A stretch of 64,000 bases of DNA from Providencia burhodogranariea DSM 19968 (GCF_000314855.2 NZ_KB233223.1:505868-569867), one strand, 5' to 3'. Positions 10,685 to 20,521 are shown, counted from the first letter of the stretch. Notes: generated by a model from the sequence alone, not told the origin. Translations and numbers: made by a program.

Positions 10685-13600
10685 GTGAAACGACTGCCAC
10701 GGGTAGTTTGGATTACGACGGCTATCGTGCTGCTGCTCTGTGCATTGTTGTTAACTGCGCTTCGTTTCTTATTACCGAATATTGACCATTATCGGCAAAA
10801 TATCATCACTTATATTGAAAAAAAAGCTGATATCTCGTTGCAAATTGGCCAAATTGAAGGTGCTTGGCAATCTTTTGGGCCTGTACTCACACTCACCGAT
10901 GTTGCTGTTCATCATGCTGATGCTGATGCCAAAGCAAGTAAAATCGCGGTTGAACTTGATGTATGGAACTCGTTACTTTCATTAACATGGCGTTTTCGAG
11001 ATATTACTTTTTATCAAATGAATGTGGATTACAAATCCCCGTTTGATTTTGAAGGAAGTGATCAACCTATAGATAGTGATAGTATAGAAGGGTTATTTTT
11101 AAAACAATTTAATCATTTCACACTCAAAAATAGTCAATTAACATTCTTCACGCCGTCTGAGCAAAAAACAACCCTTATCTTACCTGAATTATCATGGCTT
11201 AATGAACAAGGCCGTCACCGTGCCCAAGGTTTTGTGAGCCTTGAGACTCTCAATAAGCAACATGGTTATTTACAAGTCAAAATTGATGTTAATGATAAAA
11301 ATGGCATTTTGAGTGATGGTACCGTTTATTTACAAGCAGACAATATTGATATGCAGCCATGGTTAAACCGGTGGTTACGTGAAAATACTGGGTTACGTGA
11401 TGCTAATTTCAGCCTGTCATCTTGGATTACCATCAAAAATAATCGTATTGATAGTGGATTGCTTCAATTGCGTCAAGGGGAAGCAAATTGGGGTGAGGGC
11501 GCTCTTGCACAGAATCTACAAGTTAATGATTTACTGCTGCGCATGAGAAGGCAGGGAGAAGGGTGGTTATTTAATATCCCTGAACTCAATACACTAAAAA
11601 CAAATGAATATATTTGGCCCGAAGGCAGTGTTTCTGTCCTTTATTTACCATCATCAATGAAATATAACCAAAAAGATCATTGGCGAATTCGGGCTAAAAA
11701 TATTGAACTTGAACGATTAAGCGAAGTGTTGCCAACGTTTTCATTTGTCACGCCAGAAGCAGTGCAAGAATGGGAACATCGTCAGCCCAAAGGGCTATTG
11801 TCACTATTTTCTTTAGATATCACGCCAGAGCAAACTGACCATACTGAAATAGATATGGATTGGCAGGGAGTTAGTTGGAAAAAGTGGAAACAGTTACCTT
11901 CGGTTGATAATTTCTCGGGTGTGTTAGTCGGAAATATGCAGCGGGGTGTCCTGAATGCTTCGCTAGAAAATAGTGAAGTTGACTATGAGCCCGAATTTAA
12001 AGCACCTTTCCAAATAAAGAAGGCGCAAGGGCAAGTGTATTGGCAAAATGATGAGAATCAGTTCAAATTATGGAGTGATGATCTTGATGTTCAAGCAATC
12101 TCATTATGGGCCAACGGGCAGTTTAGTTTTTTAAAATCCAAGACGAGTGATGATGAAGACCTCAGTATTTTGACTGGGATCCGTGTAGATAATGCTGGCG
12201 ATGCATGGCGCTATTTCCCTCAGCAATTAATGGGACAGGATTTAGCAGGTTATTTGTCAAAAGCAATTATTGCAGGCCAAGTTAATGATGCGACATTAGT
12301 TTTCAAGGGAAACCCAGAACATTTTCCATTTGACCGAAATGATGGTCAATTCCAAGTCCTTGTGCCGCTGCGGCAATCAACCTTTCAATATGATGAAGAA
12401 TGGCCCGTTTTATCTGATTTAGATATTGACCTTGATTTTCAACGTTCAGGCCTTGCAATGCATGCTGATAGAGTCAAATTAGGTGATGCTATTGCGACTA
12501 ATTTAAGTGCAAATATTCCAGAATATCGAAATGAAATGTTGTTTATTAATTCAGATATCGCTGGAACTGGTACACAAATACAGCAATATTTCACAATGAC
12601 ACCAATGAAGCATTCTATTGGAGATACCTTAGAAGAATTGCAAATTGGAGGTATTGTTAATGGTGATCTTACTCTCTCGATTCCTCTATCTTCAGGGAAA
12701 ATGGTTGTTGCTAAAGGCAATGTTATTCTAGATAAAAACGATTTATTTATTAAACCAATTAATAGCAAACTCACAGCTTTAAACGGGCGTTTTCAGTTTA
12801 ATAATGGTGATTTGGTGGGTGATGAATTGAAAGGGCAGTGGTTTGGGCAGCCTGTCGATATCAATTTTTCAACATCAGATAATTTAAAGGATTATCAAGT
12901 CAATGTTGACTTAGGTGGTAGTTGGGCTTTGGATGAAATTTCGCAGTTGCCTGATTCATTGAAACAAAAATTGGCTGGGACCAGTGATTGGAAAAGCCAT
13001 GTGGAGATAAATCTTCCCAATTCTGGAGCAGGAAAAACGGCACTCAAGGTGGATTTTACTGCGGGGTTAGAAAAGCTAACAAGCCACCTACTGGCATTTG
13101 ATAGTGGTTTACTAAAGGCATTAAGTACTCTAAATGTGACGGCTCAAGGCACGACAGAACATCTAATTGTCGGTGGTGATATTGGAAAACGCATCGGGTT
13201 CAATACACAATGGGATCTTAGTAAACCGAAGCTACAATTAGATAAAGCAACGTTATCCGAATGGAAAGGAAAAATCCCAGAATTACCAAAATCGTCAGTT
13301 ATTTTGGCTAATTTTCCTGCTATCAAGGATACAGCTTGGCTTAAATTAGTTGATACACTATTTTCTTCTAGCCAAGGTGGTGAGCCGATAAATATAGGTT
13401 TTCCCGATACTGTAACCGTAACAACTCCAGCCCTATCTTTGGGTGGACAGTCATGGAAAGATTTAAATCTTTCATTCAATTTATCGGCGGCGGATCAGCA
13501 AATCAATGTATCGAGTGAAAACTTAAAAGGGGATTTACAGATTTTTTCCAAGCAACCTTGGGTGTTAACGGTTGATTATCTGTACTACAACCCAATGACT

Positions 13601-14479
13601 TTTCCAGCTGAAGAGACAACGAGACAAAACGAAACGTCATCATTTGATTTTAAATATTGGCCTGAAATCAATGTAAATTGTCGTGATTGTTGGGTTGCTG
13701 GCCAGAAGTTAGGCGAAATAAAAGCTCACCTAAAACCTCAGGGCGATATTTTACAACTGACAGGCGGAACGTTAACCAACAGTGCAACCCAATTAAAGCT
13801 AGATGCAATTTGGCAAAGTGGCTCAAAAAATCGTACGGAAGTAGCAGGTTCTTTGTCGGGAGCGGAATTCGATGAGACGGCAGCGTATTACGGTGTACTA
13901 GTGCCAATTATCGATTCACCTTACTCTGTAGAATTTCAACTGAGCTGGCTCGATGTACCTTGGTCTCCAGATATTGCGACTCTCAATGGTAAATTATCGG
14001 TTGATTTTGGTAAGGGAGCAATTGCTAAAATGGGGGGCGGTAGAGCTGGCCAATTATTAAGATTAGTGAGCTTTGATGCACTGTTGCGTAAACTTCAGTT
14101 TGATTTTCGCGATACCTTCAGCAATGACTTTGATTTTGATTCAATTAAAGGCAAGGCAGATATACATAATGGTATCCTCACATCAAAAGATTTGTACATT
14201 GATGGGCTGGTAGCGGATATTGCTTTAAATGGCCAAATTGATTTAGTTAAACGCCAAATTAATGGTGAAGCCGTCGTTACACCTGAAATTTCTGCTACAG
14301 TAGGAGTTGCTACGGCATTTGCACTTAACCCAATAGCAGGCGCAGCTGTTTTCGCCGCTTCGAAGGTATTGAGTCCACTATGGAGTAAGATTTCTGTGAT
14401 ACGTTATCGTGTGACAGGTAGTTTGGACGAACCTAAAATTGATGAAGTTTTGCGTCAACTAAAGGAGACTCAAGAGTAA
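10685..14479 (+). CDS. yhdP: AsmA-like phospholipid transport protein YhdP
   Basis: A 1264-residue AsmA-family protein (DUF3971 and AsmA C-terminal region). An N-terminal membrane helix (about residues 8-28) precedes a very long periplasmic, beta-rich body. YhdP with TamB and YdbH bridges the inner and outer membrane and moves phospholipids outward. I choose the GTG at 10685 (VKRLPRV), which has AAGGAG 6 nt upstream and matches the E. coli start MRRLPG. A TTG at 10667 is possible but less likely. The stop overlaps the next gene by one base (TAATG). Confidence 0.95.
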   Translation: MKRLPRVVWITTAIVLLLCALLLTALRFLLPNIDHYRQNIITYIEKKADISLQIGQIEGAWQSFGPVLTLTDVAVHHADADAKASKIAVELDVWNSLLSLTWRFRDITFYQMNVDYKSPFDFEGSDQPIDSDSIEGLFLKQFNHFTLKNSQLTFFTPSEQKTTLILPELSWLNEQGRHRAQGFVSLETLNKQHGYLQVKIDVNDKNGILSDGTVYLQADNIDMQPWLNRWLRENTGLRDANFSLSSWITIKNNRIDSGLLQLRQGEANWGEGALAQNLQVNDLLLRMRRQGEGWLFNIPELNTLKTNEYIWPEGSVSVLYLPSSMKYNQKDHWRIRAKNIELERLSEVLPTFSFVTPEAVQEWEHRQPKGLLSLFSLDITPEQTDHTEIDMDWQGVSWKKWKQLPSVDNFSGVLVGNMQRGVLNASLENSEVDYEPEFKAPFQIKKAQGQVYWQNDENQFKLWSDDLDVQAISLWANGQFSFLKSKTSDDEDLSILTGIRVDNAGDAWRYFPQQLMGQDLAGYLSKAIIAGQVNDATLVFKGNPEHFPFDRNDGQFQVLVPLRQSTFQYDEEWPVLSDLDIDLDFQRSGLAMHADRVKLGDAIATNLSANIPEYRNEMLFINSDIAGTGTQIQQYFTMTPMKHSIGDTLEELQIGGIVNGDLTLSIPLSSGKMVVAKGNVILDKNDLFIKPINSKLTALNGRFQFNNGDLVGDELKGQWFGQPVDINFSTSDNLKDYQVNVDLGGSWALDEISQLPDSLKQKLAGTSDWKSHVEINLPNSGAGKTALKVDFTAGLEKLTSHLLAFDSGLLKALSTLNVTAQGTTEHLIVGGDIGKRIGFNTQWDLSKPKLQLDKATLSEWKGKIPELPKSSVILANFPAIKDTAWLKLVDTLFSSSQGGEPINIGFPDTVTVTTPALSLGGQSWKDLNLSFNLSAADQQINVSSENLKGDLQIFSKQPWVLTVDYLYYNPMTFPAEETTRQNETSSFDFKYWPEINVNCRDCWVAGQKLGEIKAHLKPQGDILQLTGGTLTNSATQLKLDAIWQSGSKNRTEVAGSLSGAEFDETAAYYGVLVPIIDSPYSVEFQLSWLDVPWSPDIATLNGKLSVDFGKGAIAKMGGGRAGQLLRLVSFDALLRKLQFDFRDTFSNDFDFDSIKGKADIHNGILTSKDLYIDGLVADIALNGQIDLVKRQINGEAVVTPEISATVGVATAFALNPIAGAAVFAASKVLSPLWSKISVIRYRVTGSLDEPKIDEVLRQLKETQE

Positions 14480-15336
14480 TGAAAAATGGCAATGTTGCAC
14501 TTTTACAGTTATGCAGTGGTAAAAATACTAAACATAATCTGGCACAAATTGAGCAGCAGATTAAACAGTTGCCAGAGACTGTTGAGCTAGTATTGACACC
14601 TGAAAATGCGTTATTGTTTGCTGATGCTGCAACGTATCGTAAACAAGCAGAAATAGAAGGACAAGGGCCCTTACAAGACGCCATAGCGAATATGGCAAAA
14701 CGCTATAATGTTTGGATCTTAATTGGTTCAATGCCATTAATTAGCCGCGAAAACCCTGACCGCATAACGAGTAGTAGTATTTTGATTGATCCCCAAGGAA
14801 AAATTCAAGCACGTTATGACAAAATTCACATGTTTGATGTGAGTATTAAAGATGAGCAGCGGACTTATAATGAATCTCTTATTTATCAACGTGGCGAGCA
14901 TATTACAGTTGTAGATACACCCGTTGGCCGTTTAGGGATGACAATTTGCTATGATCTTCGTTTTCCAGGATTATTCCAAGCATTGCGTGAACAAGGCGCT
15001 GAAATTATTTCTGTTCCTGCGGCATTTACTCGCTTAACAGGAAAGGCGCATTGGGAACCGTTGCTGCGTGCAAGAGCGATTGAAAATCAATGTATTATAT
15101 TAGCGCCTGCACAAGTTGGTGTCCACGGAACTCGTAGAACGTGGGGACATACCTTAGCTGTTGATGGCTGGGGGAAAGTGATTAAAAAGAATGTTGATGC
15201 AGTAGCTTCGACAATTTTAAATATCCGAACAGACAGTTTGAATGGGATGCGTGAACAAATTAAAGTGGTAAAACATAATCGCTTTAGGCCGCAACTCACT
15301 TCATTGATTCAAAAAACAACGACAACAAAAGAGTAA
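14479..15336 (+). CDS. Nitrilase-family amidase, probable deaminated glutathione amidase
   Basis: A 285-residue carbon-nitrogen hydrolase. The catalytic triad is visible: glutamate in LTPENALLF (about residue 40), lysine in [10 protein letters not shown] (about residue 115) and cysteine in [10 protein letters not shown] (about residue 155). This subgroup resembles Nit1/YbeM enzymes, which hydrolyse deaminated glutathione made by side reactions of transaminases. The exact substrate is an inference from motif similarity. It starts by TAATG overlap with yhdP and ends just before tldD, a place this gene occupies in many enterobacteria but not E. coli K-12. Confidence 0.85.
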   Translation: MKNGNVALLQLCSGKNTKHNLAQIEQQIKQLPETVELVLTPENALLFADAATYRKQAEIEGQGPLQDAIANMAKRYNVWILIGSMPLISRENPDRITSSSILIDPQGKIQARYDKIHMFDVSIKDEQRTYNESLIYQRGEHITVVDTPVGRLGMTICYDLRFPGLFQALREQGAEIISVPAAFTRLTGKAHWEPLLRARAIENQCIILAPAQVGVHGTRRTWGHTLAVDGWGKVIKKNVDAVASTILNIRTDSLNGMREQIKVVKHNRFRPQLTSLIQKTTTTKE

Positions 15337-15341
15337 CCAAT

Positions 15342-16787
15342 ATGAGTTTAGCTTCCGTCAGCGAGCATTTGCTGGCTGCCAATGGTCTTGATCACCAGAA
15401 ATTGTACGATACATTAGGCCTTTTATCTGAGCGTAAGCTCGATTATGCCGATCTTTACTTTCAGTCTAGTTACCATGAGGCGTGGGTACTGGAAGATCGA
15501 ATCATCAAAGATGGCTCTTATAATATCGACCAAGGTGTAGGTGTTAGAGCTGTAAGTGGTGAAAAAACAGGTTTTGCTTATGCAGATCAAGTTTCCTTGA
15601 TGGCATTGCAGCAAAGTGCAGAAGCGGCTCGTAGCATCGTTAACGAGCAAGGCAGTGGTAAATCACAGATCTTGACTGAAATTGGTTATAAGAAGCTTTA
15701 TTCAGAAGCGGATCCGCTACACAGTTTATCGCGTGAAGACAAAATAGCTTTGCTGCATCGCGTTGATCAAATTGCTAGAGCAGAAGATCATCGAGTAATA
15801 GAAGTTAACGCTAGTTTAACGGGTGTGTATGAGCAAATTTTAGTGGCTGCGACCGATGGCACATTAGCTGCTGATATTCGACCATTAGTCCGTTTATCTG
15901 TGAGCGTGCTGGTTGAGCATGACGGTAAACGTGAACGTGGTGCAAGCGGTGGCGGTGGTCGCTATGGCTATGAATACTTCCTTGAAGTTCATCAAGGGCA
16001 AATGATAGCTGAGCAATATGCGAAAGAAGCAGTACGTATGGCGTTAGTTAATTTATCTGCAATTGCTGCACCTGCTGGCATGATGCCTGTTGTACTCGGC
16101 GCAGGTTGGCCGGGCGTATTGTTACATGAAGCGGTTGGCCATGGGTTAGAAGGTGATTTTAACCGCCGTGGAACCTCTGTTTTTTCTGGGCAAGTTGGTG
16201 AGTTGGTTGCTTCCCCACTTTGTACTGTTGTTGATGACGGTACGATTGTCGGTCGTCGAGGTTCTTTAGCTATCGATGATGAAGGTGTTCCGGGTCAATA
16301 TAATGTATTAATTGAAAACGGTATTCTGAAAAATTACATACAAGATAAACTCAATGCTCGGTTGATGGGCGTTGCGCCTACTGGAAATGCGCGCCGGGAA
16401 TCGTATGCTCATTTGCCTATGCCACGAATGACCAATACCTATATGTTAGCGGGAACGTCGGCGCCTGAAGATATTATTGCTAGTGTAGAGAAAGGCATTT
16501 ATGCACCAAACTTTGGTGGTGGTCAGGTTGATATAACCTCGGGCAAATTTGTCTTCTCAACATCAGAAGCGTATCTGATCGAAAATGGTAAAATTACTTC
16601 TCCAGTAAAAGGGGCGACCCTGATTGGTTCTGGTGTTGAAGCAATGCAACAGATCTCTATGGTTGGTAATGACCTAGCACTCGATAATGGTGTTGGTGTT
16701 TGTGGTAAAGAAGGACAAAGTGTCCCTGTCGGTGTAGGACAGCCAACCTTGAAACTAGATAAGTTAACTGTGGGTGGTACAGCTTAA
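15342..16787 (+). CDS. tldD: Metalloprotease TldD
   Basis: A 481-residue protein, identical in length to E. coli TldD. The zinc motif [11 protein letters not shown] (HExxxH) is near residue 260. TldD pairs with PmbA (TldE), encoded at 20693-22033 in this window, to form a heterodimeric cytosolic protease that processes peptides such as microcin B17 and CcdA. TldD carries the metal site. It begins 5 nt after the amidase gene and is probably in the same transcript. Confidence 0.97.
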   Translation: MSLASVSEHLLAANGLDHQKLYDTLGLLSERKLDYADLYFQSSYHEAWVLEDRIIKDGSYNIDQGVGVRAVSGEKTGFAYADQVSLMALQQSAEAARSIVNEQGSGKSQILTEIGYKKLYSEADPLHSLSREDKIALLHRVDQIARAEDHRVIEVNASLTGVYEQILVAATDGTLAADIRPLVRLSVSVLVEHDGKRERGASGGGGRYGYEYFLEVHQGQMIAEQYAKEAVRMALVNLSAIAAPAGMMPVVLGAGWPGVLLHEAVGHGLEGDFNRRGTSVFSGQVGELVASPLCTVVDDGTIVGRRGSLAIDDEGVPGQYNVLIENGILKNYIQDKLNARLMGVAPTGNARRESYAHLPMPRMTNTYMLAGTSAPEDIIASVEKGIYAPNFGGGQVDITSGKFVFSTSEAYLIENGKITSPVKGATLIGSGVEAMQQISMVGNDLALDNGVGVCGKEGQSVPVGVGQPTLKLDKLTVGGTA

Positions 16788-16813
16788 GCCATTCATTAAG
16801 CAAAGGATATTTT

Positions 16814-17296
16814 ATGAATAAACGTATTATTTCCATGTTGCTTATGGCTGTCTTGATAGCGCTCAGCCTCTATTTTAATGCGAGCGACCAACAAGAGAAA
16901 GAACAGGCCGAAAGGCCTGTTTCTCCGCCAGAACAATCGATACGCAACCTAAATGCGCAAAAAATTGATGAACTGACTAAACAGCAAAATGTGGTTAGTT
17001 ATGTTCAAAAACATCACCAATTGCCGAATTTTTATATTACTAAAAAAGATGCTCGTCAGGCAGGTTGGAACCCTAAACTGGGCAACCTGTGTGAAGTGGC
17101 ACCCGGTAAAGCGATTGGCGGTGATCGGTTCTTGAACAGAGAAAAGCAGTTACCGAATTCGCCTAATCGTCAATGGTTTGAAGCTGATATCAACTACAAT
17201 TGTGGCCATCGTGGATCAGATCGCCTGCTATATTCTTCTGACGGCATGGTATATGTCACAATAGATCATTATAAAAGTTTTCAACTCGTAAATTAA
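16814..17296 (+). CDS. Barnase-family secreted or membrane-anchored ribonuclease
   Basis: A 160-residue protein. Residues 1-22 are a hydrophobic export signal or anchor, about residues 23-55 form a charged linker, and residues 56-160 form a barnase fold. All barnase catalytic residues can be aligned: K77 (YITKKDA), E123 (EADINY), R133 and R137 (RGSDRLLYSSD) and H152 (DHYKSF). Two cysteines, C93 and C130, have no counterpart in Bacillus barnase and could form a disulfide in the periplasm. AAAGGA precedes the ATG. The cognate inhibitor gene follows 11 nt later. I infer an exported toxic RNase; whether it acts on other cells or scavenges RNA cannot be told from sequence. Confidence 0.9.
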   Translation: MNKRIISMLLMAVLIALSLYFNASDQQEKEQAERPVSPPEQSIRNLNAQKIDELTKQQNVVSYVQKHHQLPNFYITKKDARQAGWNPKLGNLCEVAPGKAIGGDRFLNREKQLPNSPNRQWFEADINYNCGHRGSDRLLYSSDGMVYVTIDHYKSFQLVN

Positions 17297-17307
17297 AGGG
17301 CATATCG

Positions 17308-17604
17308 ATGAGTAATATTGTCATCTTTAATTTTCAACAAATAGATAGCATTGATGATTTTTACCGGCAGTTTGAGCTGCAATTTTCATTACCAGCTTGG
17401 TTTGGTAAAAATCTTGATGCGCTATGGGATATGCTCTCGGCTGGTATTGAATTACCAGTCGCTATTGTTTTTACTCATATGAGTGAAGAACAGCAAATTG
17501 AGTTTGAAGACATTATTGCAATCATGCATGATGCAAATGCTTTATGGGGGGATGAATTGATATTTGTGTGTGAGAACGGTGATATCAAGCATATCAATGA
17601 GTAG
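17308..17604 (+). CDS. yhcO: Barstar-family ribonuclease inhibitor
   Basis: A 98-residue barstar-like protein. The NLDALWD motif (residues 35-41) carries the two aspartates (D37 and D41, equal to barstar D35 and D39) that plug the barnase active site. There is no export signal, so it acts in the cytosol and protects the cell before the RNase is exported. E. coli K-12 has a barstar-like gene, yhcO, in the same neighbourhood near tldD. Here it directly follows its likely target with 11 nt spacing. Confidence 0.88.
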   Translation: MSNIVIFNFQQIDSIDDFYRQFELQFSLPAWFGKNLDALWDMLSAGIELPVAIVFTHMSEEQQIEFEDIIAIMHDANALWGDELIFVCENGDIKHINE

Positions 17605-18064
17605 TTGTTTACGGTTAATTAAATGATGAGCTTAACTTGCAGTAACAAGATAGATTAACCTGAATTCGCGATAATATAGGCATTAAAAGTAAGTTTAGTG
17701 ATTAGATATATGAGTTAGATGGCTAACCGATCTACGTCTTTATTGCATAATTACAATTTGAATGAAGCGATAATTATTTAATAGTTTTGTAAGTTGGAAT
17801 GATAAAACAATCAAAATATAACTATCTGAAAAAAATAGAATTAATAAGGTTTTTCTTGAAAAATTAGAGTAATAAAAAAGAATCCTTACCACAAAACGTG
17901 ACATGTCACGCTGCACATTTAATGCCAAGATTACTTTTTATCATCGCCATTATGATGTTATCAATAACGATTAGACTTGAACCGTGATTGGTTTTTTTAC
18001 CTATAATGGCATCATACGATAAACGCTTAGCTATCTTGCTGTAAACCCTGACTTTATGAGAGCT
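17605..18064. other. Intergenic region between convergent genes
   Basis: About 460 bp of AT-rich DNA between barstar (plus) and the 331-residue gene (minus). No credible gene. It holds the 14-bp palindrome listed separately. I found no strong terminator. Confidence 0.6.
17897..17910. promoter_or_regulatory. 14-bp perfect palindrome CGTGACATGTCACG, copy 1
   Basis: A perfect palindrome that occurs again, base for base, at 46592-46605. Both copies lie between convergent genes. It resembles a protein-binding operator more than a terminator, because it has no loop. The binding factor is unknown. It differs from the MatP site (GTGAC-3nt-GTCAC) by one missing central base. Confidence 0.5.
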
Positions 18065-19060
18065 CTATCCTCTAAGTAGCTCAATTGTTTCCTGAATCAA
18101 TTTAATTGCTTTTTGTTTATCCTTTTCGTCTAGACGATTTGGTAAATATAATGTTCTGTTATCCGTAACGATAATATTCTTTCTGTCGTCACTAAGCTTT
18201 AAGTTAAGTGTTTCACTGAGTTCGGTAATAGGGAAGCGTTTCGGAGACTCAAATAACTCTTTGCTATAAAGTGCATTTTTAGTTACAGCGACACCATATG
18301 CACCGCCGAATAACGCATTATCTGTAATGGAATAAATAATTTCCTCCATCGCCGGGACTGCAAATTTTTTTGCTACGTTTGCCAAGGTTTTTTTCTGTTT
18401 ATTATCTGTTTTTGCATGCAAAGAGCTTGGCTTGTATAGCTGTAAAAGCCTTTCTAATATTATTTCCGGCTGAGGCTTTATCAAAGAGTTACATTGTTTA
18501 TGGTGGTTTAAAATAACAGATATCATTGCAATAAGGGTGTGTTCGATTTTGATACCAATAGCAGGTACATTTTGCTTATCGCTCCAATGATAACCAACGA
18601 TAATTTGATGTATAAATGAATTAATATCTTCATTCTTATTAGGTAAAGCATATGAACGAGGTAATGATTGCTCAAATAACGTACTAAAATTATCTTGAAT
18701 ATACAACGTTTGATCCGTCAATAAAAAACCCTTTGTTTGCTGTTTTTTAGATAAGCGGTTTTGAGCATGATAGCCAATAAATATAACAGGAATTTCTTCT
18801 GGTAAGCGTGGTTGACGAAGAGCTAATTCTTGAAATGATTTTGAAAAGACTTGGTGCATATTTGTATGGATAGGGTGTAACCCTTCAGGTAAAAAAATAA
18901 AATCATTAATCGAATCTTCATTTTCAGTGGTTGCTGTTTGAAGTAAGTTCATTTCTACCAATTTAGCCGCAATATCGTCGATGATAAACGTGTAGCGTTG
19001 CTGATTAATAGCTGAAAGGTTAGTAATATAGTCATGGATATTGACTGTCGTGTGTTCCAT
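18065..19060 (-). CDS. Uncharacterised protein with PH-like segments
   Basis: A 331-residue protein that I do not recognise. I start it at the second in-frame ATG (19060), because AGGA lies 6 nt upstream; the ORF opens 21 nt earlier. No signal peptide or clear membrane helix. Two segments share a pattern: GFLLTDQTLYIQDN (about residues 115-128) and GVAVTKNALYSKEL (about residues 250-263). The second is followed by alternating strands and a C-terminal helix, which recalls bacterial PH-like domains; this is a weak inference. It follows the phosphatase gene by 74 nt on the same strand and could share its transcript. Confidence 0.65.
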   Translation of the reverse strand: MEHTTVNIHDYITNLSAINQQRYTFIIDDIAAKLVEMNLLQTATTENEDSINDFIFLPEGLHPIHTNMHQVFSKSFQELALRQPRLPEEIPVIFIGYHAQNRLSKKQQTKGFLLTDQTLYIQDNFSTLFEQSLPRSYALPNKNEDINSFIHQIIVGYHWSDKQNVPAIGIKIEHTLIAMISVILNHHKQCNSLIKPQPEIILERLLQLYKPSSLHAKTDNKQKKTLANVAKKFAVPAMEEIIYSITDNALFGGAYGVAVTKNALYSKELFESPKRFPITELSETLNLKLSDDRKNIIVTDNRTLYLPNRLDEKDKQKAIKLIQETIELLRG

Positions 19061-19134
19061 CGAAATTCCTTTTCTATACATTTTTATTCTTAGTCGAGTG
19101 TTTTGGGCAATACTAATTTTTCATTTAAATTTAA

Positions 19135-19464
19135 TTATATAGTCAATGTAACAATATCAGGCACGCTTTCCTTTAAAATCAGAATTAATTCAGGGTCCAT
19201 ATACTGATATTCGTCAGGGATCTCCAACACGTGAATGGGTTTATAATCGAGTAAACGAGTAAAGTCGGCAATTAGCCGACTTTTATGTTTTTGTTCCATA
19301 ACAAATATAATATCAGCCCAACGAATATGTTCGGCAGTGACTCGGCGCTTAGCATTACGACTGGTTCCCGCAGAGCTGACCGACCAAGTCGCATGGTTAC
19401 GCCAAATTTGTTCTGCAGTTGGGCTACGCCACTGGTTACGGCTACAAATAAATAGAATATTCAT
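19135..19464 (-). CDS. Small low-molecular-weight protein tyrosine phosphatase-like protein
   Basis: A 109-residue protein. The phosphatase loop C7-SRNQW-R13-S (CX5R) opens the protein after a short strand (MNILFIC), as in low-molecular-weight PTPs. A DP pair near residue 90 may supply the general acid. At 109 residues it is shorter than classical LMW-PTPs (about 150), matching a small enterobacterial subfamily of unknown substrate. The start overlaps the upstream 77-residue gene by 4 nt, which implies a shared transcript and coupled translation. Confidence 0.8.
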   Translation of the reverse strand: MNILFICSRNQWRSPTAEQIWRNHATWSVSSAGTSRNAKRRVTAEHIRWADIIFVMEQKHKSRLIADFTRLLDYKPIHVLEIPDEYQYMDPELILILKESVPDIVTLTI

Positions 19465-19694
19465 TCATTACTTAATATTTCATCCAGCCCTTTACGCACA
19501 AGTTGTATATTACTGACTTTGGGATATTCCATGCCTAATTGTGCTGCGCGGATCATCTTTTCACTACGCCCATACATTTGTTTCCAATTTTTCTTAGCAG
19601 AAAAAATGTTTTGAAAGCGAATTGTTTGATGTTTGCGCGATGAATTGGTTTTGTTCTTGGCTCTTCGCCAAGCTCGGTCTCTTGTATTATTCAT
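19461..19694 (-). CDS. Small basic hypothetical protein
   Basis: A 77-residue protein rich in R and K in its first 50 residues (MNNTRDRAWRRAKNKTNSSRK), with no export signal. I do not recognise a family. It overlaps the phosphatase-like gene by 4 nt and is first in that minus-strand set, so the pair is probably functionally linked. A nucleic-acid-binding role would fit its charge but nothing shows it directly. Confidence 0.6.
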   Translation of the reverse strand: MNNTRDRAWRRAKNKTNSSRKHQTIRFQNIFSAKKNWKQMYGRSEKMIRAAQLGMEYPKVSNIQLVRKGLDEILSNE

Positions 19695-19769
19695 ATCTTA
19701 CTCTCTGAGTTATCGGGTTCAGCAGCCGCGATAATACGGATAAAAATATGACTAACAGCAATATAATAC

Positions 19770-19781
19770 GTAGGCGCCTAC
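19770..19781. promoter_or_regulatory. 12-bp palindrome upstream of the 77-residue gene
   Basis: Perfect palindrome GTAGGCGCCTAC, G+C-rich in an AT-rich gap, 76 bp upstream of the gene starting at 19694. It could be an operator or a half-decayed repeat end. Confidence 0.35.
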
Positions 19782-19862
19782 ACGCTATCAAGTTAAGGTA
19801 AGAGGAATATCAAATTTTCGGATAGTTACCCTATTACGAGGGGGAATAGAAGGGAATTCGGT

Positions 19863-19889
19863 CCCCTAAACCATCTCGTGGTATAGGGG
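19863..19889 (-). terminator. Hairpin after darP
   Basis: Stem CCCCTAAACCA (19863-19873) pairs with TGGTATAGGGG (19879-19889) with one mismatch and a 5-nt loop, 6 nt past the darP stop. It is probably the darP transcript end, although no long T tract follows. Confidence 0.55.
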
Positions 19890-19895
19890 AATATA

Positions 19896-20441
19896 TTAGG
19901 CTGTTTCTGACAATTCTTTCAAATATTGGAAGATTTGACGAAATGCTTTCGGTGGTTTGTTGCCTTCACGCTCTTTTTTAGCATTACGCACCAATACTCT
20001 GAGCTGCTGCCTGTCGGTATGTGGAAATAGGTTCACAACCTCTTCGATAACATCATCCCCATTATCAATAAGTCGCATGCGTAAATCTTCGAGCTTATGC
20101 ATAATGATAACTTGTTGGTTATGACGATTTTTCAGTTTATCTAACGCTTCAGTGATTGGCTCAACATCACGTGAGCGTAGTAATTTACCAATAAACTGCA
20201 GCTGACGGCGACGACCTTCGCGTGTAATTCTTTGTGCGATTTCAATTGAATCAAGTAGCTGAGAATCTAATGGGATACGCTCAAGTTCATTTTTACTGAG
20301 CTCAACAAGTTCAGCTCCCAATTTTTTGAGAATTTCAGCATCGCGTTTAATTTCGCTTTTACTGACCCAAATGATCTCGTCATCGTCTTCATCTTGCGGC
20401 GCTGGGATATCATCCAGCCAGTCTTCAGGCTGTTTGGCCAT
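19896..20441 (-). CDS. darP: Ribosome-associated protein DarP (YjgA), 50S assembly factor
   Basis: A 181-residue protein that starts [15 protein letters not shown] and closely matches E. coli YjgA/DarP, including [29 protein letters not shown] and [14 protein letters not shown]. It binds pre-50S particles and helps late ribosome assembly. The ORF opens at 20525, but homology and a GGA ribosome binding site fix the start at 20441. It diverges from pmbA, a pairing that is conserved in enterobacteria. Confidence 0.95.
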   Translation of the reverse strand: MAKQPEDWLDDIPAPQDEDDDEIIWVSKSEIKRDAEILKKLGAELVELSKNELERIPLDSQLLDSIEIAQRITREGRRRQLQFIGKLLRSRDVEPITEALDKLKNRHNQQVIIMHKLEDLRMRLIDNGDDVIEEVVNLFPHTDRQQLRVLVRNAKKEREGNKPPKAFRQIFQYLKELSETA

Positions 20442-20521
20442 ATCAATTTCCTTTTTACGGAACGCAGTGATGTAATTTTGATGATTCGCTGCGTTGTGGA
20501 TGTTAACATTCTCTATTCCCG

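Noticed and set aside
17897..17910. Palindrome as a MatP (matS) site
   Set aside because: matS needs three central bases between GTGAC and GTCAC; here there are two, and the ribosomal-protein region is not expected near the terminus.
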